Shown: piece after piece, positions 8,638 through 17,982 of the stretch
How positions within the stretch are numbered: the stretch's first letter is position 1
Layout: the number at the start of each line of letters is the position of its first letter
From: JBDRMV01 sp043825615
GTDB taxonomy: Bacteria > CG03
Assembly (NCBI GenBank): GCA_043825615.1
Contig: JBDRRS010000006.1
Location: 1-64,000 of the forward strand
Length of the DNA: 64,000 nucleotides
Direction of reading: 5' to 3'
Made by a program: the position numbers and the translations under genes
The notes under the pieces: model-generated
Told to the model about the DNA's origin: nothing
What the model saw: the letters and a program-made list of their open reading frames with translations, nothing else
Database searches by the model: none

Positions 8638-11600
8638 ATGAGTTTACTGGAAAAAATCATTGATTATTTTGTTAAACGGCACCTGCTGACTAATTTACTA
8701 TTCGGCATTGTCTTTATCGGCGGTATGTTCGCCTGGAAGAACACAAGCAAAGAAGAGATGCCGGATGTGACTTTTGACTTCGTGCGCATAGGCGCCTCTT
8801 ATCATGGAGCAACCGCCGAAGAGGTGGAGCACTTTGTGACGAAACCTATAGAGGAACAAGTCCGGGGTATTGACGGCGTTTACAGGGTTACGAGCGACTC
8901 CAGCGACGGGAGTTCCAGTGTCTCGGTCGAACTGGAGCAGAACCTGCCCAACAGAGACGAAGTCATCATGGATGTAAGGAACGCCGCGCTGGATGCAAAA
9001 CTGCCGGACGATATCACGGACGACCCCACCGTAAGGGTGCATAAGACCAGTAAGATGGCGATTATAGATATAGGCGTGATAGACACACGCACGCATCTTC
9101 ATAATGTCGAGTCCCGGAAACGCCTGCAGGAATACGCGCGCGCTCTTGAAAATCAGCTTCTGAATCTTCCCGAAGTAAACAGCGTTGATAAAACCAATTA
9201 TCTGCAGGAAGAAATTCGGATTATGACGGACCCCGTAAAACTGCGCAAATTTGATATTCCTTTTAATACCGCCATGCGGGAAGTAAAGACAAACCACATA
9301 CGCCAGCCGGCAGGCAGCATAGAGATAAAAAGCGAACCCAAGGTGACGCTGATATCGGAACTGGATACAGTCGGAAAACTTGAGGACCTTATCATCCAGG
9401 GAGGGTTCGAGGGCCAGGTTGTAAAACTGGGACAGATAGCCGATGTGGTAAAAACCTACAAAGAAAGTAAATCAATTTTTAAGATCAACGGCCATGAAGC
9501 CGTAATGCTGCGTATCGTTAAAAACAGCTCCTACGGCATACTGGAAGCGATTGAATCCGTCCAGAAGAAAATTGAGAGTTACCGGAAGAACAACCTTGAA
9601 GGGACAAGTATACAAATTATCACGCTTGATGATGAATCCGTGGACCTCAAAAACCGTCTGTCCCTTATAGCGACGAACGGCGCTATCGGATTTATACTGA
9701 TACTGCTCACGCTTTTTATTTTTCTGAATTTCAAGTCGGGCGTGTGGGTGGCGGCGGGGATTCCGTTTACGCTGTTTTTCACAATGATTTGCGTGTGGGT
9801 AATGGGATACACAATAAACAACATAACTCTTGCCGCGGTTATTATCGTGATGGGTATGATAGTGGATGACGCCATCGTGGTGTCGGAAAATATTTCACGC
9901 ATGCGAGCGGCTGGACTGTCCTCGGCCGCCGCGGCCGTCAAAGGAACAGCGGCGGTATTTTTTCCCGTTGTGGCAAGCGTGCTGACGACATGCATCGCCT
10001 TCCTCCCTCTTTTCTTTTTCCAGGGCAGATTCGTCCAGATGCTTAAATTTATTCCTCCCGTTATCTTTTTGATGCTTGGGGCGAGCCTTCTGGAATCACT
10101 GATAATACTGCCCGGGCATATGCGCCTGGATTTCCCGGGAATAAAAAATATTATTAATAAATTCATAAAGCCGCCGGTGAAAAGCGCGCCGGCGGAAAGT
10201 GACCGCGTAGAGACGGACAAAAACGCTTCCAACGGCCACTGGTTTGACAAAGTGGAAAACAGATACGGAAACTTACTGGAAAAAATTCTTTCTTATAAAT
10301 GGCTGGTGTTCTTTTTCTTTGTCTGTTTGCTTTTGTTTTCGGGCTACGTTCTGAAAACAAAGATGAAATTTGTTATGTTCCCCAATGAAGAGACGAGAGA
10401 TATCACCATAAGCGGCAATGCCGGCGACGGCGCCGACCGTTATGATACGGCGAAAGCGACAAAGAAGATAGAGGAATTTTTTTCCGAGTATCTGGGAAAA
10501 GAAGTGATAGGTTTCAGGACACGGATAGCCAGCAGTCACCGCGGGAGAGTGGTGGAAGAAAACAAATTCCGCCTGAATGTCGAAATACTGCCCAAGGAAA
10601 AGCGTAAAAAATCCGCGGACAAACTGATAAAAGAATGGGAATCCGAAATCATGAAGATAGAAGGCCTGACAGAAATGAAATTTTCCAAAAGCCGGTGGGG
10701 CCAGTCCAGCGGCAGTCCGATAGAGCTTGTTGTCATGGAAAACAATGACGCGATAAGAAATGACGCCGCCGAAAGGATGGCGGAAGCGATGAAAAAACAC
10801 CCCGCTCTTCTGAATGTGGAAATCTCCCGTCCGATGACCAATCCGGAATACAAGATAAGTCTTAAGCGTGAAAAAATCAAGCGGCTTGCCATTACGCCGT
10901 CCGATGTATCATCAACCATACGAGCCGCTCTTGAGGGCACTATCATATATAATCTGCCGACGGACGATGAAGAAATAGCGGTGCGTTTCACGACGGTTGA
11001 CCGCGCAAAAGACAATATTGAAAAAATCCTGGATATACCGGTGGAAAACAAGGGGGATTACCTGGTCCCCCTGAGGGATATAGTCAATGTTTATCAAACC
11101 GAATCTCCTAATTCCATAGAAAGAAAAGACGGCAAAAGAATAACAAAAATATTTGCCGATATAAAACCGGGTTCCAAATTGACGCCTGTTGAAATAGCCG
11201 AATACTTTGAGGATAACGAATTTCATAAAATTTCATCCGTGTACCCTACGGTCAGGATGGTTTTTGAAGGAGAGGTGCAGGATACGCGCGAATCCAAGGG
11301 AGAGTTGAAGTATGCGGTCATAACCGTTATTTTCCTTATCTACATTGTTCTCGTTCTTCTTTTTAATTCACTTATAAAGCCGGTAATTATAATGCTGGCG
11401 ATACCGTTCGGAGTCGTGGGCGTTATCCTCGCTTTCTGGCTGCACGGTAAGGCGCTGTTCGGCTTTTTCGCCGCTATCGGCGCCATCGGGCTTGCGGGGG
11501 TAGTGGTAAACGATTCCATAATTATGCTTGTTAAGCTGACCGAAAATTACGATGATACGCCGGGTAAGAAAACCTCGAACAAACAGATATCTTCAATCGG

Positions 11601-11841
11601 CAAAACAAGGCTTCGCGCGGTCCTGCTGACAACTTTGACGACGGTTGCCGGAATAGTGCCGACAGCCTACGGTTTTGCAGGGTACGACGCGATGCTGGCG
11701 GAGATGATGCTGGCTATAGCATGGGGTTTGATGTTCGCAACGCTGATTACGCTGTTTTTGATACCCTGCAGTTTCGCGCTGCTTCAGGATATCCGTTTTT
11801 TTATAAACCCTGCGAGGCCGGGGAAGCAGAGTAAAGGATAA
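8638..11841 (+). CDS. Second RND (AcrB/HAE1-type) efflux transporter
   Basis: This 1067-aa RND transporter has an N-terminal helix, two periplasmic porter/docking regions and the helix-4 proton-relay motif GMIVDD (406-411). The helix-10 motif is GVVVND (954-959), again with Asn at the AcrB Lys position. Equal length and matching motifs place it in the same subfamily as the 2215 pump, but the sequences are well diverged. It lies 58 bp after the CsgG-like gene and overlaps the next tolC-like gene by one base. No adaptor gene is present. Substrate unknown. Confidence 0.9.
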   Translation: MSLLEKIIDYFVKRHLLTNLLFGIVFIGGMFAWKNTSKEEMPDVTFDFVRIGASYHGATAEEVEHFVTKPIEEQVRGIDGVYRVTSDSSDGSSSVSVELEQNLPNRDEVIMDVRNAALDAKLPDDITDDPTVRVHKTSKMAIIDIGVIDTRTHLHNVESRKRLQEYARALENQLLNLPEVNSVDKTNYLQEEIRIMTDPVKLRKFDIPFNTAMREVKTNHIRQPAGSIEIKSEPKVTLISELDTVGKLEDLIIQGGFEGQVVKLGQIADVVKTYKESKSIFKINGHEAVMLRIVKNSSYGILEAIESVQKKIESYRKNNLEGTSIQIITLDDESVDLKNRLSLIATNGAIGFILILLTLFIFLNFKSGVWVAAGIPFTLFFTMICVWVMGYTINNITLAAVIIVMGMIVDDAIVVSENISRMRAAGLSSAAAAVKGTAAVFFPVVASVLTTCIAFLPLFFFQGRFVQMLKFIPPVIFLMLGASLLESLIILPGHMRLDFPGIKNIINKFIKPPVKSAPAESDRVETDKNASNGHWFDKVENRYGNLLEKILSYKWLVFFFFVCLLLFSGYVLKTKMKFVMFPNEETRDITISGNAGDGADRYDTAKATKKIEEFFSEYLGKEVIGFRTRIASSHRGRVVEENKFRLNVEILPKEKRKKSADKLIKEWESEIMKIEGLTEMKFSKSRWGQSSGSPIELVVMENNDAIRNDAAERMAEAMKKHPALLNVEISRPMTNPEYKISLKREKIKRLAITPSDVSSTIRAALEGTIIYNLPTDDEEIAVRFTTVDRAKDNIEKILDIPVENKGDYLVPLRDIVNVYQTESPNSIERKDGKRITKIFADIKPGSKLTPVEIAEYFEDNEFHKISSVYPTVRMVFEGEVQDTRESKGELKYAVITVIFLIYIVLVLLFNSLIKPVIIMLAIPFGVVGVILAFWLHGKALFGFFAAIGAIGLAGVVVNDSIIMLVKLTENYDDTPGKKTSNKQISSIGKTRLRAVLLTTLTTVAGIVPTAYGFAGYDAMLAEMMLAIAWGLMFATLITLFLIPCSFALLQDIRFFINPARPGKQSKG

Positions 11842-13325
11842 TGAAAAAAAATATTAAAACATTTGAGTGGATAATGTCAAATCCCCCTTTGAAAAAGGGG
11901 GCGGGGTACCCATCCGAAGGATGGGTCGGGGGATTTAAAATATTTTTCGCTGCAGTTTTGGTTTTCCTAAATGTCGGCATTCTTTCCGCTGAAAGCGAAG
12001 TAAAGAATAAAGGCGCCCGCGTTCTGACCATAGAGGAATTTATTAGAACCGCCGCCTTAAAAGACACGGGGTTTGAGGAGATTCTGATTGATGAACTGGC
12101 TTTGAAGTACAGAAAAGACCTTGGGCTGCCGGCGAAGGACATCGTGCTGTCAGTAAAAAGCCAGTATGAGTTTTTTCTCGGCCGGGATGAGAGCGGGCCC
12201 GCCGCCACGGTCGCGTTAAGCAAACTTTTCCCGTTTACCGGAACGGATATTACCGCGCAATACAAAACGGTTCCGGCGGCAGTCCCCGGCTCGGACAGTT
12301 CGGCGTTTACTCTGCTCATTGCCCAGCCGATTGCGAAGAATGCCTTCGGGAAAGAAGTCCGGCTCAGGGATAAGATATTAGGCGCGGAAATTGATGTGAT
12401 GAAATACCAGGTGACAGAGGCGTACGAAGATTACCTGGCAAATATTATAACGGCGTATTTTAACTGGTATCTGGCCTATGAAAACCTGAAGATAGGAGAA
12501 TCGTCCTACCGCCAGAACCGGGAGCTTTTAGAGAATATCAAAAAGAGGCGCAGCAGCAACATTGCGCTCCCGATAGACGTCAACAAAATAAACATCCAGG
12601 TTCTGGTAAAAAAAGAAAATCTGCTCACGCTGCAGGAAAAATATGAAAATATCTCGTATTTTATAAAACAGGCCATCCGGTCGAGCGTTGATGAGGCGCT
12701 GGAGCCCGCCGATCCCCTTATGTATGACGACAGGGAAATATCATTTGACGAAGATTACAAAAATTTCACGCAAAACAGCCGCACATACAGCATATTGAAT
12801 CTTTTAGAGGAAAAAAGTTCGCTGGAAGTGGCCAAGGACGCCGATGCTCTTCTGCCGTCCACAAACCTTCTTCTCGGCTATGAACTGGAAGGTGACGGCA
12901 CGGGGATAAAAAATCCGGAGGCTCTGCTTTTCGCCGGCGTCTCGGTGTCCTGGCCTTTCCCGAATCAGACATACCGCGCAGGTCTTGAAACATCAAAAAT
13001 AGCGGATAAAAAAATACGGTTAGCTAATGCAAACAAATATATTCAGCTCCGCACTGATTTAAAAGCGCTGCTCATTCAGATAGAAAGAGAGCAAAAATTA
13101 ATATCCATAGCCGAAGAGAAGATAGCGATTGCCAAATCAATATTGAAAGACGAGACGGTGAATTACTCTTACGGCAAAGTGTCGCTGAACGATTTTATTG
13201 ACGCTTCAAACCGCGTGGATGAAAATAAATTCAACAAAATACTCCGCTCCGTCCAGCTTAAAATACTTATGACCGAATGGCTCAGAATGACCGACCGTTT
13301 GATTTCAAGAAAAGACATCAAGTAA
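11841..13325 (+). CDS. TolC-like outer membrane efflux protein (second)
   Basis: The 494-aa protein has the helical OEP/TolC pattern and would be the duct for the second RND pump. The start overlaps the RND stop (TAATG). A hydrophobic signal segment (about residues 33-52, KIFFAAVLVFLNVGILSA) is preceded by an unusual Pro/Gly-rich stretch. That stretch is encoded by a 58-bp palindromic repeat inserted in frame at 11879-11936. An alternative ATG at 11874 would keep the signal peptide but still include the repeat. Similarity to the first TolC is weak. Confidence 0.75.
   Translation: MKKNIKTFEWIMSNPPLKKGAGYPSEGWVGGFKIFFAAVLVFLNVGILSAESEVKNKGARVLTIEEFIRTAALKDTGFEEILIDELALKYRKDLGLPAKDIVLSVKSQYEFFLGRDESGPAATVALSKLFPFTGTDITAQYKTVPAAVPGSDSSAFTLLIAQPIAKNAFGKEVRLRDKILGAEIDVMKYQVTEAYEDYLANIITAYFNWYLAYENLKIGESSYRQNRELLENIKKRRSSNIALPIDVNKINIQVLVKKENLLTLQEKYENISYFIKQAIRSSVDEALEPADPLMYDDREISFDEDYKNFTQNSRTYSILNLLEEKSSLEVAKDADALLPSTNLLLGYELEGDGTGIKNPEALLFAGVSVSWPFPNQTYRAGLETSKIADKKIRLANANKYIQLRTDLKALLIQIEREQKLISIAEEKIAIAKSILKDETVNYSYGKVSLNDFIDASNRVDENKFNKILRSVQLKILMTEWLRMTDRLISRKDIK
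11879..11936. repeat. Palindromic CCCCC element inside tolC-like gene
   Basis: The 58-bp element is bounded by AAATCCCCC (11879-11887) and GGGGGATTT (11928-11936), a perfect 9-bp terminal inverted repeat. Two hairpins lie inside: CCCCC...GGGGG (11883-11901) and CCCATCC-GAA-GGATGGG (11909-11925). It keeps the reading frame open and codes for about 19 residues before the signal peptide. This resembles protein-coding palindromic elements described in Rickettsia. Confidence 0.75.
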
Positions 13326-13436
13326 AAAATGGAGCAGGGTCCATTGAACGTATTTTTAAAATAGGAGATGTCCCCGCTATGAAAATGAAACTGCAGGTCT
13401 GCCCCCGTGGTGCGGCCGGGAACAGGTGACTTTAAT

Positions 13437-14477
13437 ATGGTGAATGCTGATTTAAGAGATGTAAGGAATTTTTCAAAAGAAGATTTTGCGGACGTCTGCC
13501 GTCAACAGAGTGTTCCCGTATTCCATGCGAAACAGCTCTTTGAGTGGCTCTACCGCAAGCGGGTGAAAAATTTTGACGATATGCTCAATCTCCCGGCGAA
13601 ATTCAGAGATTACCTGGGAAAATCTTTTTATTTTCCGGAAATGCCCGTCAGAAAAAAGGAAGTGTCATCCGACGGCACTGTTAAATTACTGCTCGGCCTT
13701 GAAGACGGGGCGGGGATTGAAAGCGTTCTTATTCCCGAAAGGGCAAGGCGGACTATCTGCGTCTCAACGCAGGCAGGATGCAGGTGGGGCTGTAATTTCT
13801 GTGTGAGCGGCATAAACGGTTTTGAAAGAAATCTTACGGCAGGCGAAATGATCGGGCAGATTTTGGCGGCGGAAGAGGCCGCGGCCGAAAAAGCGACAAA
13901 CATTGTTTTTATGGGCGTGGGCGAGCCGCTTGATAATTTTGACAACCTCATGACGGCGCTTGATATTCTGAGAGACGCCCATGGCCTGAATATGGGTAAA
14001 AGAAAGCAGTCCGTTTCCACCTGCGGCATTGTCCCCGGGATAGACCGCCTGACGGAGAAGGGAGGCGGGATAAGACTTTCCGTATCGCTGCATTCGGCTG
14101 ATGACAGAAAGCGCTCAAAAATAATGCCGGTTAATAAAAAGTATGACACGGGAGAAATCATGAAAGCCCTGAAAAGGTTTTATGCGAAAGAGGGCCTTCC
14201 CGTAACTTTTGAATATCTGCTGATAAGCGGTTTTAATTCATCAGCGGAAGACGCCGTTCAGCTTTCCATGTATGTAAAAGGTGTGCCGCACAAACTGAAT
14301 ATAATCCCGTATAATCCCTCGGAATATTTTGACTGGAAAGCACCCACGGCTGAGGAAATTAGCGGTTTTACCTCCGTCATAAAAGATAAAGGCGTGTTTT
14401 TTACCGTCAGAAGGCCCCGCGGCCGGGATATAAGCGCCGCCTGCGGTCTGCTGAAAGCGCAAAAACCCCCGGGATAA
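13437..14477 (+). CDS. rlmN: Dual-specificity RNA methyltransferase RlmN
   Basis: This radical-SAM enzyme methylates C2 of A2503 in 23S rRNA and of A37 in some tRNAs. From the ATG at 13437 the protein is 346 aa. The N-terminal HhH-like part has FHAKQLFEWLYRKR. The radical-SAM cluster CRWGCNFC (Cys115, 119, 122) follows, and the C-terminal catalytic Cys336 lies in ISAACG, with RRPRGRDI before it as usual in RlmN. A GTG at 13407 would add ten residues, but family members start close to the 13437 Met. No obvious operon partner; the downstream gene is 100 bp away. Confidence 0.93.
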   Translation: MVNADLRDVRNFSKEDFADVCRQQSVPVFHAKQLFEWLYRKRVKNFDDMLNLPAKFRDYLGKSFYFPEMPVRKKEVSSDGTVKLLLGLEDGAGIESVLIPERARRTICVSTQAGCRWGCNFCVSGINGFERNLTAGEMIGQILAAEEAAAEKATNIVFMGVGEPLDNFDNLMTALDILRDAHGLNMGKRKQSVSTCGIVPGIDRLTEKGGGIRLSVSLHSADDRKRSKIMPVNKKYDTGEIMKALKRFYAKEGLPVTFEYLLISGFNSSAEDAVQLSMYVKGVPHKLNIIPYNPSEYFDWKAPTAEEISGFTSVIKDKGVFFTVRRPRGRDISAACGLLKAQKPPG

Positions 14478-14577
14478 TTACCCGCTTTTTATGGAACGGT
14501 AACGCTCTCTTGGGGCATTTACCCGGTGTGCTTGTTTTTGGTTTGAGCATTATGTAAAATGCCGCAGAAATAAATTT

Positions 14578-16560
14578 ATGAAAAAAGTGAAACCTTTAAC
14601 TTTTTCACCGCAGAAAGAACCTGAGCTTGATTTTTTAAGGGAGAACAAAATAATAGAAAATATCGAGAAAAAAACAAAGAGCCCCCGTCGCCCCGTCGTG
14701 CTGGGACCTGTGGCAAATCCCGAGGATCATGTCCGCAAGGAGTGGTGGCGGGAAATTTTTACCCCCCTTTATCTTAAAACTGACGGCGATGTCATCAATG
14801 ACGATGATATAACGCGGCATGAAGTGGACATTTTCCTTGATATTTTAAAGCCGCTTCCCGATGCGGCTGTTCTTGATTTGTGCTGCGGTCAGGGAAGGCA
14901 TACGCTGGAGTTCGCCCGGCACGGATTCAAGTTTATAGAGGGTCTTGACAGGTCTCACTATCTCATACAGAAAGCGAGAGCGATAATAAAAAAAGAAGGG
15001 CTGAACGTGAAGTTCAGGGAGGGAGATGCGAGGAAACTTCCGTATCCTGCGGACAAATTTGATATTGTTATGATTTTGGGAAACAGCTTCGGATACTTTG
15101 AGACGTCACAGGATGATTTAAGGGTTTTGAAGGAAGTTTTCAGAATTCTCAAACCGCGCGGAAAAATTCTTATAGATGTTTCCGACGGTGAGTATCTCAG
15201 GAAAAAATTTAATCCGAGGTCGTGGGAATGGGTAGGAAAAAAATATTTTGTCTGCCGCGAAAGGGCTCTTTCCGTCGACGGAACGCGGCTCATATCCAGG
15301 GAAATAATAACCGATGCGGAAAAGGGCGTTATAGCCGACCAATTTTACGCCGAAAGGCTTTATTCCCACCAGATGCTGAAAAAACTTCTTGAGGGCGCCG
15401 GGTTTTATGATACGTTTTTTCACAGTGAAATAAGCGTGGATTCAAAAAGGAATCAGGACCTCGGCATGATGGAACAGCGGCTGATATACACCGCCGCCGT
15501 GCAAAAAGAATGGACTCCCGTTAAAAAAAAGAAGACGACGGTCACATCAATCAGCGTGATTTTAGGAGACCCTTCAAGGCCGGATGTAATAAAGCCGAGC
15601 CAGGTTTTTGACGCTGACGATTTATATACGATTGACCGGCTTAAATCGGCGCTGAACGAACTAAAGAAATACAGGTTCGGATATTTGGTAAATCATAATA
15701 AATTGATTTATGACCTCACAAAATTGAAGGGAAAGATTGATTTTGTTTTCAATCTGTGCGACGAGGGTTTTATGAACGACGCGAGAAAGGAACTTCATAT
15801 TCCGGCTCTTCTGGAGGAAATAGGGATTCCCTACACGGGGGCGGGGCCTCAGTGTCTCGCTTATTGCTATGACAAATCGCTTGTCAGAGGAATAGCGAAG
15901 GAGATGTCCATCCCCGTGCCGCAGGCTTTTTTTATAAAACCGGAAGACAGCATTTTTGAAATTTCAATCAGTTTCCCCGTAATAGTAAAACCCAATTTAG
16001 GCGATTCAAGTTTTGGCATAACGCAGAAAAGCGTCGCAAACAATCTGGACGAACTTATAAGCGCCATTTCGGAAATGAGGGAGAAATTCGGGTATGATAA
16101 ACCGATTCTTGTCGAAGAATTTCTGACGGAAAATGATTTAACCGTCGGAATAATAGGAAATCCCCCTGAATCTTACACGGTACTGCCCATGGTCGAAGAG
16201 GATTATTCCGAACTTCCCGCCGGTCTTCCTAAAATATGCGGTTATGAGGCGAAATGGCGGCCGGATTCTCCTTATGCGGTGCTGAAATCCGTGCCTGCGG
16301 ATATTCCCGAAGAAACGAAAAAGTCGATTGAAGAGTGGTGTATCGGACTTTTTGAGCGGCTTGAATGCCAGGATTATGCCCGGTTTGACTGGCGGCTCAA
16401 TTCGGAAGGCGTTCCGAAACTTCTTGAGGCTAATCCCAATCCCGGATGGTGCTGGGACGGCCATCTGGCGAAGATGGCGAATCTTGCCGGAATGTCTTAT
16501 AACAATATGCTTGAGATGATACTTCTTGCGGCGCAGAAGCGCATCAGCGGAGAAAAATAA
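14578..16560 (+). CDS. Fusion of SAM methyltransferase and D-Ala-D-Ala-ligase-like ATP-grasp
   Basis: The 660-aa protein has two catalytic halves. Residues about 80-300 form a class I SAM-dependent methyltransferase: motif I VLDLCCGQGRHTLEFA near 95-110, then a GLD acidic position and DIVMILGNSFGYF. Residues about 320-650 resemble D-Ala-D-Ala ligase: FNLCDEGF, IPYTGAGPQCLAYCYDK, VIVKPNLGDSSFGI as ATP-binding lysine and glycine loop, and EANPNPGW as the metal-binding motif. ATP-grasp ligases join a carboxylate to an amine through an acyl phosphate. The methyltransferase could modify the same substrate. It overlaps the following GDPD gene by 35 bp. The substrate is unknown; a small peptide or modified amino acid is plausible. 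Confidence 0.85.
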   Translation: MKKVKPLTFSPQKEPELDFLRENKIIENIEKKTKSPRRPVVLGPVANPEDHVRKEWWREIFTPLYLKTDGDVINDDDITRHEVDIFLDILKPLPDAAVLDLCCGQGRHTLEFARHGFKFIEGLDRSHYLIQKARAIIKKEGLNVKFREGDARKLPYPADKFDIVMILGNSFGYFETSQDDLRVLKEVFRILKPRGKILIDVSDGEYLRKKFNPRSWEWVGKKYFVCRERALSVDGTRLISREIITDAEKGVIADQFYAERLYSHQMLKKLLEGAGFYDTFFHSEISVDSKRNQDLGMMEQRLIYTAAVQKEWTPVKKKKTTVTSISVILGDPSRPDVIKPSQVFDADDLYTIDRLKSALNELKKYRFGYLVNHNKLIYDLTKLKGKIDFVFNLCDEGFMNDARKELHIPALLEEIGIPYTGAGPQCLAYCYDKSLVRGIAKEMSIPVPQAFFIKPEDSIFEISISFPVIVKPNLGDSSFGITQKSVANNLDELISAISEMREKFGYDKPILVEEFLTENDLTVGIIGNPPESYTVLPMVEEDYSELPAGLPKICGYEAKWRPDSPYAVLKSVPADIPEETKKSIEEWCIGLFERLECQDYARFDWRLNSEGVPKLLEANPNPGWCWDGHLAKMANLAGMSYNNMLEMILLAAQKRISGEK

Positions 16561-17278
16561 AATTCGTAATTCTGCCGGCGAACAGTTTGTTATAGGCCAC
16601 CGCGGCGCTGCCGGCATTGCCCCCGAAAACACGCTTAAATCTTTCCGCCTCGGACTTGAATCTCCTGCCGCCGCCGTTGAATGCGATATACGCCTGACAA
16701 AAGACGGAAAACTTGTCGCATTTCACGACAGCGCTCTTGAAAGGACAACAAACGGGAAGGGCAGGGTTTCGGATTACGGGCTTGAAGAATTGAAAAAATT
16801 AGACGCCGGAGGCGGAGAAAAAATTCCGGAAATTTCCGAAGTCGCAAATCTTGTAAAAAATTACGGAAAGATTCTCGTTATCGAAATAAAAGCGGAAAAT
16901 GACATCCTTGCGGAGGAAACTTCGGAAGTTCTCTGTGATATTATCAAGGCGGGACCTCTTTTCCCGGAGTTTCAGTTCTGCTCTTTTCTCTCGACCGCCG
17001 TTAAAAAACTTAAAAAAAAATTCCCTTCCCGCAGGGCAGTACTTAATTTCAAAGGCGCCGCGGCGCCGGATAAAATTCTCGGAATGCTCGGCGAAACGGG
17101 CGCTTCCGCCGCCGGAGTCGAATGTCCTTTTGCGACGGTAACTCTTGCGGAAATTCTTCGCGAAAATGCCTTCGGGCTTAATGTCTGGACGGCGAACGAC
17201 GAAGATACATTCAGGAAAATGGTTTCCATCGGCGCCGGGGGAATTTTTACGGATTTTCCAGGAAAGTTCAGTTTATAA
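16526..17278 (+). CDS. Glycerophosphodiester phosphodiesterase (GDPD family)
   Basis: This 250-aa protein is a TIM-barrel phosphodiesterase that would hydrolyse glycerophosphodiesters to sn-glycerol-3-phosphate and an alcohol. Family marks are IGHRGAAGIAPENTL with the catalytic His-Arg, the metal-binding ECDIRLTKDG, FHD and the late NVWTAND. No signal peptide is seen, so it is cytoplasmic. The start is uncertain. A TTG at 16526 gives overlap with the ligase gene; no ATG occurs before the conserved core, and an unusual start nearer 16562 is possible. Coupling to the ligase fusion gene is suggested by the overlap. Confidence 0.85.
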   Translation: MRRRSASAEKNKIRNSAGEQFVIGHRGAAGIAPENTLKSFRLGLESPAAAVECDIRLTKDGKLVAFHDSALERTTNGKGRVSDYGLEELKKLDAGGGEKIPEISEVANLVKNYGKILVIEIKAENDILAEETSEVLCDIIKAGPLFPEFQFCSFLSTAVKKLKKKFPSRRAVLNFKGAAAPDKILGMLGETGASAAGVECPFATVTLAEILRENAFGLNVWTANDEDTFRKMVSIGAGGIFTDFPGKFSL

Positions 17279-17312
17279 AAAGTTTTTTCTGATATTTCTC
17301 AAGTAACTTTTT

Positions 17313-17396
17313 TGCCGGAGGAGGGATTTGAACCCACACAGGCTAATGCCCACTGCGCCCTGAACGCAGCGCGTCTGCCAATTCCGCCACTCCGGC
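17313..17396 (-). tRNA. tRNA-Leu (anticodon CAG)
   Basis: The minus-strand 84-nt sequence folds as a class II tRNA. The acceptor stem is GCCGGAG (17390-17396) paired with CTCCGGC (17314-17320), with discriminator A at 17313 and no encoded CCA. The anticodon stem CTGCG/CGCAG encloses loop TTCAGGG, so the anticodon CAG is at 17360-17362. A long variable arm and the T-arm GGTTCAAATCC follow. These features give tRNA-Leu reading CUG. Confidence 0.95.
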
Positions 17397-17425
17397 TTCT
17401 GTCGTTACGGCGTATTTAGTATAAT
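17397..17425 (+). promoter_or_regulatory. smpB promoter with -10 box close to ATG
   Basis: TATAAT at 17420-17425 is a perfect -10 box. Only a weak -35 (TTCTGT, 17397-17402) lies 17 bp upstream, right beside the 5' end of the divergent tRNA. The ATG of smpB begins 9 nt after the -10, so the transcript would be leaderless or nearly so. Confidence 0.5.
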
Positions 17426-17433
17426 AAATCAAA

Positions 17434-17883
17434 ATGAAGCCGAAGTCAATTAAAATATTAAACAGGAAGGCGTTCCACGATTACGCTATCATCGAGAAAA
17501 TAGAAGCGGGGATTGCGCTGCAAGGGAGCGAGGTGAAGTCGATAAGGGAAGGCGCCGCCAATTTGAAGGGCGCTTATGTCAAGTTCGATGAAAAACAGGC
17601 GGAAGTCGTGGGGATGCACATAAGCCCTTACATCCATTCAACGTTAGAAAAAGCGGACCCTTTGAGGATACGCCGTCTTCTGCTCCATAAAAAAGAGATT
17701 GCGAGATTTTTCTATAAAACACAGGAAAAGAAATTGACGGCCATTCCGCTGAGTTTGTATTTTAAGAAGGGTTTTGTGAAACTTGAAATTGCTCTGGTCA
17801 AGGGCAGAAAATTATACGACAAGAGGGAAAACCTTAAGAAGAAAGCGGATTTTAAAGAACTTAATATGAGGCGTCGGGGATAA
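17434..17883 (+). CDS. smpB: SsrA-binding protein SmpB
   Basis: The 149-aa basic protein binds tmRNA and brings it to stalled ribosomes for trans-translation. Recognisable SmpB segments are LNRKAFHDYAIIEKIEAGI, LQGSEVKSIREG, KKGFVKLEIALVKGRKLYDKR and a Lys/Arg-rich tail that normally enters the mRNA channel. Length and start match the family. No Shine-Dalgarno precedes the ATG, consistent with the -10 box just upstream. The tmRNA gene is not visible in the window. Confidence 0.95.
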   Translation: MKPKSIKILNRKAFHDYAIIEKIEAGIALQGSEVKSIREGAANLKGAYVKFDEKQAEVVGMHISPYIHSTLEKADPLRIRRLLLHKKEIARFFYKTQEKKLTAIPLSLYFKKGFVKLEIALVKGRKLYDKRENLKKKADFKELNMRRRG

Positions 17884-17961
17884 TATTCCGCGCTATCTAC
17901 TAAAAATCAAATTATTGAGGACTGCAAAAGTAAAATTCCACTTACTACATATTCTTGGCTT

Positions 17962-17982
17962 CCTCTCCCCTCGCGGGAGAGG
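17962..17982. repeat. GC-rich hairpin in smpB downstream region
   Basis: CCTCTCCC-CTCGC-GGGAGAGG is a perfect 8-bp stem with a 5-nt loop, followed by a G-rich stretch to 17997. It resembles common dispersed CTCTCCCC repeats and could also stop transcription from smpB. Nothing else recognisable was found in 17884-18153. Confidence 0.5.

Noticed and set aside
13379..13428. A possible 16-codon leader peptide before rlmN
   Set aside because: A short frame follows AGGAG, but the spacing is long and no regulatory hairpin or special codons are seen.
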